A stretch of DNA of 64,000 nt from JAABVD01 sp965204545. GTDB taxonomy: Bacteria; Verrucomicrobiota; Verrucomicrobiia; Opitutales; UBA2995. Position 1 is the stretch's first letter. Each line of letters begins with the position of its first letter. The translations under genes were made by a program, and so were the position numbers. Below, one piece after another: positions 44,627 to 57,177 of this stretch. The stretch lies in NCBI GenBank assembly GCA_965204545.1, contig CBDBFA010000003.1:1364001-1428000 (forward strand). The letters run 5' to 3'. The notes under the pieces were generated by a model. It did not search any database, was not told the DNA's origin, and worked only from the letters and a program-made list of their open reading frames with translations.

Positions 44627-45643
44627 TCAAGGGCCCGGTCTCTGTTTCAGAGCAAGTTCCTCTTGGGCCAGTCGCAGGTCGGCTTCAACCATGATTCTGA
44701 CCAACCCTTTGAAATCGGTCCTGGGTTCCCAATCGAGCTGTTTCCTGGCCTTGGACGGATCTCCGATCAGCCCTTCGACCTCTGTGGGTCGTTCATAGCG
44801 CTGGTCGTAACGAACGAACTCCCGGTAATCCAGGTCGAGGAGGGCGAAGGCCTCTTCGCACCATTCGCGCACGGAATGGGCTTCATTTGTGGCAATGACG
44901 TAATCGCCGGGTCGATCCTGCTGCAGCATCAAATAGATGGCTTCGCAGTATTCCTTGGCATACCCCCAGTCCCGTTTGGCATCGAGGTTGCCCAGGTAGA
45001 GTTCGTCTTGCAGCCCCAACTTGATGCGGGTGGCGGCCCGGGTGATTTTTCGGGTGACGAAGGTTTGCCCTCGGCGGGGGGATTCGTGGTTGAAAAGGAT
45101 GCCGTTGCTGGCGTGTAAATGGTAGGCCTCGCGGTAATTGACGGTCGACCAGTAGGAGTAGACCTTGGCGCAGGCGTAAGGACTTCGGGGCCGGAACGAG
45201 GTCTGCTCGGTTTGGGGTACTTCCCGCGCTTTTCCGAACATTTCCGAGGAGGAGGCCTGGTAGAATCGGGCCTTCCCGGCCAGACCGGCTTCCCGGATGG
45301 CCTCCAGAATGCGCACCGTTCCCAGACCGGTCACATCGCCCGTGTATTCAGGGATGTCAAAGGATACGCGCACATGACTCTGGGCCCCCAGGTTGTAGAT
45401 TTCATCCGGAAGCAAATTGTAAAGCAGCTTTACCAGCATGACCGAGTCGGCCAGATCGCCATAGTGAAGGAAGAGACGGGAACCGGGGACGTGAGGATCG
45501 GTGTAGAGGTGCTGGATCCGTTCCGTATTAAAGGAAGAGGACCGGCGAATGATACCGTGCACTTCGTACCCTTTTTCCAGAAGGATTTCAGCGAGGTAAG
45601 ATCCGTCCTGACCGGTAATCCCGGTAATGAGCGCTTTTTTCAT
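44627..45643 (-). CDS. gmd: GDP-mannose 4,6-dehydratase
   Basis: 338 residues from the ATG at 45643, which leaves the family N-terminus MKKALITGITGQDGSYLAEI. It dehydrates GDP-mannose to GDP-4-keto-6-deoxymannose using bound NADP. Landmarks: ASSSEMFGKAREVPQTE, the catalytic SPYACAKVYSYW (Tyr-x3-Lys), LFNHESPRRGQTFVTRKI and RDWGYAKEYCEAIYLMLQ. First gene of the gmd-fcl pair, transcribed away from the rRNA operon. Confidence 0.96.
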   Translation of the reverse strand: MKKALITGITGQDGSYLAEILLEKGYEVHGIIRRSSSFNTERIQHLYTDPHVPGSRLFLHYGDLADSVMLVKLLYNLLPDEIYNLGAQSHVRVSFDIPEYTGDVTGLGTVRILEAIREAGLAGKARFYQASSSEMFGKAREVPQTEQTSFRPRSPYACAKVYSYWSTVNYREAYHLHASNGILFNHESPRRGQTFVTRKITRAATRIKLGLQDELYLGNLDAKRDWGYAKEYCEAIYLMLQQDRPGDYVIATNEAHSVREWCEEAFALLDLDYREFVRYDQRYERPTEVEGLIGDPSKARKQLDWEPRTDFKGLVRIMVEADLRLAQEELALKQRPGP

Positions 45644-45864
45644 GGAAACATTCCGTTGCAAGGGGTTGCACTGGTTTTACCGGCCAGAGACCCAACCCGA
45701 GAAGTTTGGCCCCCCTTCGGGTAAAAGCGAAAAAATAATTTGAAGGGCGCCTTCTTCGAGAAAAAACCCTGGATGCTCCGCAATCCGAATGGGCCGGGCC
45801 GGATCCCGGAATAGGTGTGGACCGAGTACCCGGAAAGGTTTTACTAAAAAAGTGGAAATTCACC

Positions 45865-45933
45865 TTGACGGTGGATGCGGTGGCCTCCTTACTTTTGACC
45901 CTTTCCCTTGTGGGGAAGCACGTTCTTTGAAAG
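45865..45933 (+). promoter_or_regulatory. rRNA operon promoter and boxA
   Basis: TTGACG (45865-45870) with CTTACT 17 bp later is the best -35/-10 pair upstream of the 16S gene. The -35 is the same TTGACG used by both tRNA-Phe promoters. GTTCTTTGAAAG (45922-45933) resembles the boxA antitermination element of rRNA leaders. The rest of 45644-46040 is leader and spacer without a gene. Confidence 0.5.
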
Positions 45934-46040
45934 TTACTTTGTGCGATTGTCCGGCCCACGGATAATCAATTCTTTACAAAATATGGTCCGATAATAATCG
46001 GAGCCAGTTGTTTTCGGTTTCTACGACCGAAGCAAACTTT

Positions 46041-47593
<1,553 letters not shown>

Positions 47594-47735
47594 TCCGGCG
47601 CGAGCCGGATTAGGTCGAAGGTCCTGCCTCAGGGCAGGATCACCATCCAAAGGCCGTGCAATCGTACAAAGTAATTTTTAAAGAACGGGGCCGGAATGGC
47701 CGCTGTTCTTTTTCAGTCCTTAAACCGACATTTTC

Positions 47736-47811
47736 GGGGCCATAGCTCAGTTGGAAGAGCGCCTGATTTGCATTCAGGAGGTCGTCGGTTCGATCCCGTC
47801 TGGCTCCACCA
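47736..47811 (+). tRNA. tRNA-Ala (TGC)
   Basis: 76 nt with encoded CCA, in the 16S-23S spacer. Acceptor GGGGCCA/TGGCTCC, anticodon loop TTTGCAT (TGC). Confidence 0.98.
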
Positions 47812-47874
47812 GCCTTCGCCGCCGTGGCAGAGGCCGGAGTTCGGGGGAGGAAGTGGCCAGGCCTTGGCGGAATG

Positions 47875-47951
47875 GGGCGCATAGCTCAGCTGGTTAGAGC
47901 ACGCGCTTGATAAGCGCGGGGTCGGTGGTTCAAGTCCACCTGTGCCCACCA
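47875..47951 (+). tRNA. tRNA-Ile (GAT)
   Basis: 77 nt with encoded CCA, in the 16S-23S spacer. Acceptor GGGCGCA/TGTGCCC, anticodon loop TTGATAA (GAT). It follows tRNA-Ala, the reverse of the common Ile-Ala order. Confidence 0.98.
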
Positions 47952-48058
47952 GCCACCCGTCGCGTAAGCCGGGTTGGCCGGGGAAAGAGGCCGCATCCCC
48001 AGGAAGACCGATTCCGGGTCGGGACGATTTCATTTTTGATTCCGTTTTGGGAATCGAT

Positions 48059-48070
48059 GTTCTTTGACAG
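48059..48070 (+). promoter_or_regulatory. boxA-like element before 23S rRNA
   Basis: GTTCTTTGACAG lies about 70 bp upstream of the 23S gene and differs by one base from the leader boxA at 45922 and from the 5' end of the long RNA at 1052. Spacer boxA elements recruit the Nus antitermination complex. Confidence 0.5.
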
Positions 48071-48140
48071 TTGAACTGCGTTTGTGGGTGATACAAGCGC
48101 CTGACCATACTTCATTCATTTGAAGTGTTGTGAGCGATAT

Positions 48141-51066
<2,926 letters not shown>

Positions 51067-51180
51067 TCGCCATGGTCGGCGCTTGTACCACCTAGGCGCA
51101 GTTCAACGAATATTTCCGAGCCCGGAAACCGGGCTCAATGACGTATGGGCAATGACCATTTGAAAATACGTCTGAACCCA

Positions 51181-51298
51181 CTCTGGTGACCATGGATGAG
51201 GGGAAACACCCGTTCCCATTCCGACCACGGCCGTTAAGCCCTCAATCGCCAATGGTAGTGCAGCCCCGATGCTGTGTGAGAGTAGGTTATTGCCAGTT
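51181..51298 (+). rRNA. rrf: 5S ribosomal RNA
   Basis: About 118 nt, ends approximate. Contains CCCATTCCGACCACGG and CGATGCTGTGTGAGAGTAGG in the expected loop positions, and the terminal pairing CTGG/CCAG. Confidence 0.9.
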
Positions 51299-51304
51299 CT
51301 TTCG

Positions 51305-51342
51305 GGCCGAATGCTCCTTTTGGGGCATTCGGCCTCCTTTTT
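51305..51342 (+). terminator. Intrinsic terminator of the rRNA operon
   Basis: GGCCGAATGC (51305-51314) pairs perfectly with GCATTCGGCC (51325-51334), followed by TCCTTTTT. Confidence 0.9.
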
Positions 51343-51466
51343 GGGGAAAGGAAGGGATCAAGACGTAAAAAGTTATGCCTTACAGGGTCGGTCGTCTTGT
51401 AAAAGTGTATGGAGTGCAACCCGGTCGGGGTCATTTCTTGGACCCCTTCCTACATGCGCAAAGGGG

Positions 51467-52225
51467 TCAGTCCAGGGAAATGGAAATGGGACAGTGGTCG
51501 GATCCCATGACCTCGGAATGAATGCGGGCGTCTTGCAAGCGGGGGCGCAAGGAGCTGGAAATGAGAAAGTAATCGATGCGCCATCCCACATTTCTGGCCC
51601 GAGCCCCGAACCGATAAGTCCACCAGGTATAATTGCCTCCCTGGGTATTGAATTCGCGGAAAGTATCGATGAAGCCGCTCTGGATGTACTTGTCGAAGGA
51701 AGTCCGCTCTTCCTTGGTGAAACCGGGGTTCCGGGTGTTGGTTTTCGGGTTGGCCAAGTCGACTTCCTTATGAGCCACGTTAAAATCGCCGCACGCGATA
51801 ACGGGTTTGATTTTCTCCAGTTGCTTCAGGTAGTGGAGGAAATGTTTGTCCCAGGCCTCGGTGCGGTATTCCAGACGGACCAATCCCCTTTGCGAGTTGG
51901 GGGTGTAGACGTTGACCAGAAAACAGGAAGGATATTCGGCCGTAATTACGCGTCCCTCCCGGTCGGGCAGCTCGTCTCCAAGCCCGTAACTGACCTCCAT
52001 CGGCTCCTCCCTGCTCAGCAACAGGGTGCCGGAATAGCCTTTTTTCTCCGCCGAGTGGCAAAACAGGTGGTAGCCGGGGAATTCATATCCGATCTGATTC
52101 TCCAGCGCTTTTATTTCCTGAAGGCAGAGCACGTCGGGGGCCGCTGCCTCGAACCACTCGTCCAAGCCTTTTTTAAGGGCGGCGCGGATCCCGTTCACAT
52201 TCCATGAAAAAAAGGTCTTTGACAT
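51467..52225 (-). CDS. xth: Exodeoxyribonuclease III
   Basis: 252 residues from the ATG at 52225, giving the family start MSKTFFSWNVNGIRAALKKG. It acts in base excision repair as AP endonuclease and 3'-5' exonuclease. Catalytic motifs: WNVNG, LCLQEIK (metal-ligand Glu), ACGDFNVAH and the C-terminal GSDHCPI (Asp-His). Size is typical of the bacterial ExoA branch. Divergent from the sigma-factor operon. Confidence 0.95.
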   Translation of the reverse strand: MSKTFFSWNVNGIRAALKKGLDEWFEAAAPDVLCLQEIKALENQIGYEFPGYHLFCHSAEKKGYSGTLLLSREEPMEVSYGLGDELPDREGRVITAEYPSCFLVNVYTPNSQRGLVRLEYRTEAWDKHFLHYLKQLEKIKPVIACGDFNVAHKEVDLANPKTNTRNPGFTKEERTSFDKYIQSGFIDTFREFNTQGGNYTWWTYRFGARARNVGWRIDYFLISSSLRPRLQDARIHSEVMGSDHCPISISLD

Positions 52226-52417
52226 AAATTTGGCCCCAGGCAATCGATTGCCATAGTGAAAATCAAGCCCAGGCCGGCATTTGTCACAAATTTTCTACGG
52301 TTCCGCGAATTTGTAAGGTGTCGCCTTCGCTCGAGAAAAATTTTCCTGAACTGCGACTTTTCCTCGTCCTGCCGGGTTCTCTTCACAGAAATCCATTCGG
52401 GATGAAAAAAATTATCC

Positions 52418-52969
52418 ATGACATCTTCACAGGGTTTTGAACACTTCGTCAGAAGGTATCAAAATATGGTCTTTACTACCGCAGCGCGAATTTTGGGCAA
52501 TGAAACGGATGCCGAGGATATCGCGCAGGAAGTTTTCCTGCGCGCTTTTAAACACTACGACTCCATTTCCCAAAGTGAAACCGCCGGTGGTTGGTTGAAA
52601 GTGGTTACGCGGAACCTTTGCATCAACCACCTGAACCGTTACCGGAGCCGTTGGAGGACGTTTACCGATCAGTTCAGCCGTCGTGGCACGGGAAAAGAAG
52701 ATGAAGTCATCTCATTGCCGGAAGATGAGAGCAGCGCGTTGGATTTGGAGAACATCGACCGGAGGGAAATCATCGCCCAAGCGCTGCAAGCGCTTCCGTC
52801 AAAACAGCGCGTTCCCCTTATCCTGTACCATTTCGAAAACATGAGTTACCGCGAAATTGCCAGCCATCTGAAGATCTCCTTGAGCAAAACCAAAACGGAC
52901 ATTTTTCGAGGACGAAGGGCCCTCAAAAAAGTTTTATTGAGAACCTTGAAGGACAGCCATGAAGTCTGA
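52418..52969 (+). CDS. ECF-type RNA polymerase sigma factor
   Basis: 183 residues with region 2 (FEHFVRRYQNMVFTTAARIL, then DAEDIAQEVFLRAFKHYD) and region 4 (ALPSKQRVPLILYHFENMSY, then REIASHLKISLSKTKTDIFR). There is no region 1 or 3, so it is an extracytoplasmic-function sigma factor. It overlaps the next gene by 11 nt; that membrane protein is the likely anti-sigma factor. The trigger is unknown, but the third gene of the operon encodes an envelope protein. Confidence 0.92.
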   Translation: MTSSQGFEHFVRRYQNMVFTTAARILGNETDAEDIAQEVFLRAFKHYDSISQSETAGGWLKVVTRNLCINHLNRYRSRWRTFTDQFSRRGTGKEDEVISLPEDESSALDLENIDRREIIAQALQALPSKQRVPLILYHFENMSYREIASHLKISLSKTKTDIFRGRRALKKVLLRTLKDSHEV

Positions 52970-53453
52970 ACCGAATCCTGATCCGGATCGCCTCGATGGA
53001 TTGTTGAACGAGGTGCTGGGTGACCTTCCCGAACAGGAGGCCCCGGGTTCCTTGCTTCCCAATGTGATGGCACGGATAGCTCGGGAACAGAAGAAGGAGC
53101 AAAGCTCCCGGTTCGCCGCCATTCGATGGGGCCTGATCCTGGTATCCGTTGGTTGCATGCTGTTGGCCATTTACTTCAGCCCCTCCATCTTCGCCTATCT
53201 TTCCCGCTACGTAGCGACCCTTCAATTAGGAGGTGCAATTGAAAATGTTAACGCTGGAATTCAAATCATTGCAACGGTTGGGGATGCCCTTGGAAAAGTA
53301 TTCGGGCTGATTTCCTTCACGGGCATGTTACCGATTGCAACAGTGATAATCGTTTCTTCGACCGGTTTCCTTGCGGGAATTGCCACCTTGATTTTTCGAC
53401 TCACATTTTCGACCTCAGGTCGACCAACCGCCAACCTCGTGTTTTATGAATGA
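52959..53453 (+). CDS. Probable membrane anti-sigma-type protein
   Basis: 164 residues. A cytosolic N-terminus of about 45 residues (DRLDGLLNEVLGDLPEQEAP) precedes a first membrane segment (WGLILVSVGCMLLAIYFSPS) and a second hydrophobic region (MLPIATVIIVSSTGFLAGIA). No zinc-binding HxxxCxxC motif is visible, so it is not a classical ZAS anti-sigma factor. The role is inferred from position: it overlaps the sigma gene by 11 nt and the third gene by 8 nt. Confidence 0.6.
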   Translation: MKSEPNPDPDRLDGLLNEVLGDLPEQEAPGSLLPNVMARIAREQKKEQSSRFAAIRWGLILVSVGCMLLAIYFSPSIFAYLSRYVATLQLGGAIENVNAGIQIIATVGDALGKVFGLISFTGMLPIATVIIVSSTGFLAGIATLIFRLTFSTSGRPTANLVFYE

Positions 53454-55098
53454 TATTAGATGCCTGATGTTACTAATCCTCCTCGCTGCTTGTGCCGGCC
53501 TGTATGCGCAGGAGATTCCCGCAAGTTCCGAGGAAACGGAACCTCGTTCTGAAGAAATTGAAGCCCCTGTTTCCGAAGGGGCGATTGCGGAGGAGGCCGT
53601 CGCCGAAGAGGTTGAAGCAGAAGGTTCCGATGGCTCGGAAGCCGAGGAGCCGAAAGCCCATGATGCGGTGGAAGAGGTTGGGAAATCATCCAACGAGAGG
53701 GTTGTCTTTGGAAACGATAGTCACCTCGGGCCCGAGGAAAGATCAAAGGATATGGTCACCATAGGGGGAAATGCCTTCGCCGAGGGTCGTGTCCAGGGCG
53801 ATATGGTCACCATCGGGGGTAACTCCATTGCGGAAGGCCGCGTCGATAAGGATATGGTCACCATTTGGGGCGATGCTACCCTTTCAGATTCCACCGGTGG
53901 CGACTTCGTCGTAATTATGGGGTCCGGAGAATTGGGTCCCGGGGCCGAAGTTGGGGAAAGCGCCGTGGTGATTGGCGGAAAGTTGACCGTTCACCCCACT
54001 GCCAAAATTCATCACGAGGTGGTAAACTTTCCATTTATTTTCCCCGGAATACCTGAAGGAATTCAGACTATCCGAAAATTCGTCCAGGAATGTGTGCTCT
54101 TAGCCCGCCCAATTTCCCTCAATGTTCCCTTCACACTATATATGGCCGGCATCCTGCTCCTCTTCTACCTCCTGCTGGCAGTCATATTTCCGAAGCCTTT
54201 GCAAGGCAGTGGCCAAACCCTGGCAGATAAGCCGCTTCAATCCTTCCTTATTGGAACATTGGTCTATGCAAGCGGCCCGATATTTTTTCTTCTGATGGCG
54301 ATTACCGTGATCGGACTGGCTCTGGTTCCGTTTGTATATTTGGCTGTTCTCGCCCTCACTATTTTCGGGAAGGCGGTGGTTTTTTTCCACATTGGCAAAC
54401 AGATTGCCCGAGCCACCAAGCTGCCTGCACTGGAAAATGTCCTGCTATCCGTCATCTTGGGCGGGATTGTTGTTTACGCATTGTACATGATTCCCTATTT
54501 CGGGTTCTTCCTATGGCTTGTGCTATCCATATTGGGATTGGGGGCGGTTTGCCTGTTGATAGGAAATTCCATTTCAAAATGGAAGGCAGCCGGTCAGGCT
54601 GATCCTCCGGATTACGAAGGCGCCTCTCCTCAAGCTTTTGGCCAATCGAACGCTTCGGCATCGGATTCCCAAAAACCAGTGCAGCCCGGCACCTCGCTCG
54701 AACAAGTGGAAAGCGCCACCGCGGCTTTGTTCAGAAGGGTAGGTTTTTGGTGGAGGACTTTGGCCACTTCAATCGATTTGATTCTGGTGGGGGCCCTGGT
54801 TTCCCTGCTGGATATAGCTATTTTCGCGATCCCGTTATTTGCATACTTCATCATATTTTGGGGTTGGAAGGGGAGCACCTTGGGCGGCATGGCCCTAGGC
54901 ATTCGCGTTCAGAAAATTTCCGGGGAACCGATCGATTGGCCTACCTCCGTCATCCGCAGCCTCAGCAGCATTGTTTCCTTGCTTCCGTTCTTTCTCGGAT
55001 TCTTTTGGGCCGGCTGGGATCCGGAAAAACAATCCTGGCATGACAAGATAGCCGGCACCGCCGTGGTCCGGATTCCCCAGGGGTACACCTGGAGCTAG
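53446..55098 (+). CDS. Secreted bactofilin-like repeat / membrane / RDD fusion protein
   Basis: 550 residues. A signal peptide (1-21) and a strongly acidic linker precede a set of parallel-beta-helix-like repeats (about 98-185) with period near 20: DMVTIGGNAFAEGRVQG, DMVTIGGNSIAEGRVDK, DMVTIWGDATLSDST. These resemble polymer-forming cytoskeletal (bactofilin) repeats, but lie outside the membrane. A membrane region follows with four or more segments (YMAGILLLFYLLLAVIFPKP and later). The C-terminus is an RDD domain (VGFWWRTLATSIDLILVGAL; then SWHDKIAGTAVV). Probable output or sensor of the sigma operon. Confidence 0.75.
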   Translation: MNDIRCLMLLILLAACAGLYAQEIPASSEETEPRSEEIEAPVSEGAIAEEAVAEEVEAEGSDGSEAEEPKAHDAVEEVGKSSNERVVFGNDSHLGPEERSKDMVTIGGNAFAEGRVQGDMVTIGGNSIAEGRVDKDMVTIWGDATLSDSTGGDFVVIMGSGELGPGAEVGESAVVIGGKLTVHPTAKIHHEVVNFPFIFPGIPEGIQTIRKFVQECVLLARPISLNVPFTLYMAGILLLFYLLLAVIFPKPLQGSGQTLADKPLQSFLIGTLVYASGPIFFLLMAITVIGLALVPFVYLAVLALTIFGKAVVFFHIGKQIARATKLPALENVLLSVILGGIVVYALYMIPYFGFFLWLVLSILGLGAVCLLIGNSISKWKAAGQADPPDYEGASPQAFGQSNASASDSQKPVQPGTSLEQVESATAALFRRVGFWWRTLATSIDLILVGALVSLLDIAIFAIPLFAYFIIFWGWKGSTLGGMALGIRVQKISGEPIDWPTSVIRSLSSIVSLLPFFLGFFWAGWDPEKQSWHDKIAGTAVVRIPQGYTWS

Positions 55099-55102
55099 CC
55101 CG

Positions 55103-55192
55103 CATGTCTCATTAATTCCTTCACACAAGCGTTGGATTTTTTCCGGTGTAACAACCGGATAAAATGTTAATTTAATTAAACGTCACAGGACT
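55103..55192. repeat. AT-rich dispersed element, near-complete copy
   Basis: GGATTTTTTCCGGTGTAACA followed by ACCGGATAAAATGTTAATTT and AATTAAACGTCACAGG parallels 27661-27705 (CGGATATTTTCCGCTGTAAC, then TGCCGGATGGAATGTTGATT). The CCGG-TGTAACAA-CCGG part forms a hairpin. It abuts hairpin-repeat block B. Confidence 0.55.
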
Positions 55193-55440
55193 GGAATGAA
55201 CTGCAAAGCAGTTCCACTCCAAAGCCCAGTGTCGCGAAGCGCACACTGGGTAGAATGGGAACAAATCGCGAACCCCAAAGGGGTTCCGCAACGAACCAAT
55301 CCCAAACTGATCGTTCATTAATCCCAATTTTGGATTTTATTTGTGGAACCCCTTTGGGGTTCGACCGTATGAGTGACCGGTAACCCAGCGTTTGCTACGC
55401 GACGCTGGGCTCTGGAGTTCAACGCCGTTGGCGTAAAAGC
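55192..55440. repeat. Hairpin-repeat block B (two inverted three-hairpin elements)
   Basis: The 654-bp gap 55099-55752 holds no gene. Element 2-type (about 55192-55292): GAACTGC-AAA-GCAGTTC (55198-55214), CCCAGTGT/ACACTGGG (55225-55250), GAACCCC-AAA-GGGGTTC (55270-55286). Element 1-type (about 55343-55440): GAACCCC-TTT-GGGGTTC (55346-55362), CCCAGCGT/ACGCTGGG (55384-55409), ACGCC-GTT-GGCGT (55422-55434). The two are inverted relative to each other and in the opposite order to block A. Stems show paired base changes between elements. I see nothing definite in 55441-55752 except a short terminator-like hairpin. Confidence 0.8.
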
Positions 55441-55627
55441 CAGATCTTTGAATTGTTTGATTTCTTTGCGCTCTCCGCAAGCTTCCGCCTTCATGGATTA
55501 CGGCGTGACAAGTTGCGAGAGGTCATTTCCCTTCTCCAAGACGTTGGGTTTTCGATCACGATAACGATCAAGATCGAAAGAAATCTCAGCATCTCAGCAA
55601 CTTTCCTCTTTCCTCTTTGGCGGCCCC

Positions 55628-55646
55628 GGCGCCCATGCGCCTTTTT
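55628..55646 (+). terminator. Short terminator-like hairpin
   Basis: GGCGC-CCAT-GCGCC followed by TTTTT. It is more than 500 bp from the nearest upstream gene, so its role is unclear. Confidence 0.35.
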
Positions 55647-55752
55647 ATTTACCTCCATCGGGCAACTGCTATGGTAGGCCGATTTATACCGGGCATCCGT
55701 GTTGCCCCGGCCCAATTTTTCTCAATTCATTCGGAAATACGTGGTTTAGAAC

Positions 55753-57177
55753 ATGTTGGAAACCCTCCACAGGCTCTGGGAAATTTTCTTGAGCTCCTTT
55801 CAATGGGGTCTGGGGGTTTTGTTTTCCAATATTTTTACCGTGGTGGGATTTGTTCTCGCCATTGCCATCATCATACGGGTTTTTCGGGAGCAGCGGCAAC
55901 CCAGCAGCCTCCTGGCCTGGAGCTATTTCGTGTTGCTGATTCCCTACGTGGGTGTGCCCCTCTACCTCCTGTTCGGCGGTCGAAAGCTGAAAAAGCGCAT
56001 TCGGGCCAAGGGCCTGCTCAAACGTGCCGCGGAGGGTGATACCGATCTGTCCTACGCGGAGGACACCTTTTCCGCCCGGGGTAACCGGGTGGAGTTTATT
56101 ACCGATGGCGTCCAGGCATATCGACTCTTCCGTGATGCGATAACGGCGGCGAGGAAGGAAATCCATATTCTAACCTATATCTTGAGCGATGATGCGGTGG
56201 GAAACCATATTCTCCGCCTCTTGACGGATAAGGCGAATTCCGGGGTTCGCGTAAGGCTGTTATTGGATGCCCTGGGCTCTTTCAGGAGGCCCCGAAAATC
56301 CATCCGATCGTTGCAGGAAGCTGGAGGGGAGGTCCATTTGTTCATGCCTGCATTTCCCTTTCAGACCCACGGATGGGCCAACCTTAGAAACCACCGCAAG
56401 ATAGCTGTTTTCGACTGCGAGCATGCCATTCTGGGCGGGCGCAACCTCGACTCTCGTTTCCTGGGTTCTGTAGAGGACCCGGACCGATTTCATGACTTTG
56501 GCGCCGACTATCGGGGCCCGATCGTAAACTACTTCAACGGGATATTCCTCCTGGACTGGGCTTTCGCATCCAAGCAGGCCATTCCCGACATGGACTGCTT
56601 GCAACCGCGGAAACCCGTTGCAATTGGCCCAAGCGAGGTGGCCGGGATCGCGAGTGGACCCGACGTGGAAGGCGATCCGCTCTACGAAAGAATGGTCAAC
56701 CTCATGCAGGAATTCGAAAGGGAATTGATCATCGTAACGCCTTATTTCATTCCCGATGAGATTTTGACCCAGACCCTGGTGGTCAAGGCCCGAAGCGGAA
56801 AGAAAATCACCCTCGTCCTTCCCGAGCATTCCAACTGGAAGTTGGTGGATTTGGCGCGGTCCTATCACTTGCGGATCTTGCGATCGGCCGGCATCGAAGT
56901 GCTTCTGTTTCAACCGGGCATGCTGCATGCCAAGATCATGGTGGCCGACGGTTCCATTGCCATCCACGGTTCGGCCAACCTCGATATTCGCTCCCTGTTC
57001 GTAAATTTCGAAATCGGCGTAGTCCACACCTCGGAGGTGGACATCCGCACCATCATGGAATGGCTGGAGCAGATCATGGGGAACTGCCGACCCTACGGGC
57101 TGGAGAGGGAACTCAATCCTCCCCGTTTGCGCCGGACCTTGGAAGAGGCCACCCGGTTGATTTCCCCCCTGCTTTAG
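55753..57177 (+). CDS. Cardiolipin synthase (two-HKD phospholipase D family)
   Basis: 474-residue membrane enzyme that joins phosphatidylglycerol units into cardiolipin. Two N-terminal membrane segments (about 22-45 and 53-75) are followed by two phospholipase D motifs: NHRKIAVFDCEHAILGGRNL (His214, Lys216, Asp221) and LHAKIMVADGSIAIHGSANL (His392, Lys394, Asp399). Length and layout match ClsA. Its end overlaps the end of the converging glycosyltransferase gene by 4 nt. Confidence 0.95.
   Translation: MLETLHRLWEIFLSSFQWGLGVLFSNIFTVVGFVLAIAIIIRVFREQRQPSSLLAWSYFVLLIPYVGVPLYLLFGGRKLKKRIRAKGLLKRAAEGDTDLSYAEDTFSARGNRVEFITDGVQAYRLFRDAITAARKEIHILTYILSDDAVGNHILRLLTDKANSGVRVRLLLDALGSFRRPRKSIRSLQEAGGEVHLFMPAFPFQTHGWANLRNHRKIAVFDCEHAILGGRNLDSRFLGSVEDPDRFHDFGADYRGPIVNYFNGIFLLDWAFASKQAIPDMDCLQPRKPVAIGPSEVAGIASGPDVEGDPLYERMVNLMQEFERELIIVTPYFIPDEILTQTLVVKARSGKKITLVLPEHSNWKLVDLARSYHLRILRSAGIEVLLFQPGMLHAKIMVADGSIAIHGSANLDIRSLFVNFEIGVVHTSEVDIRTIMEWLEQIMGNCRPYGLERELNPPRLRRTLEEATRLISPLL

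Noticed and set aside
43818..44798. 326-codon plus-strand frame
   Set aside because: Antisense to fcl and the end of gmd, both of which are unambiguous.
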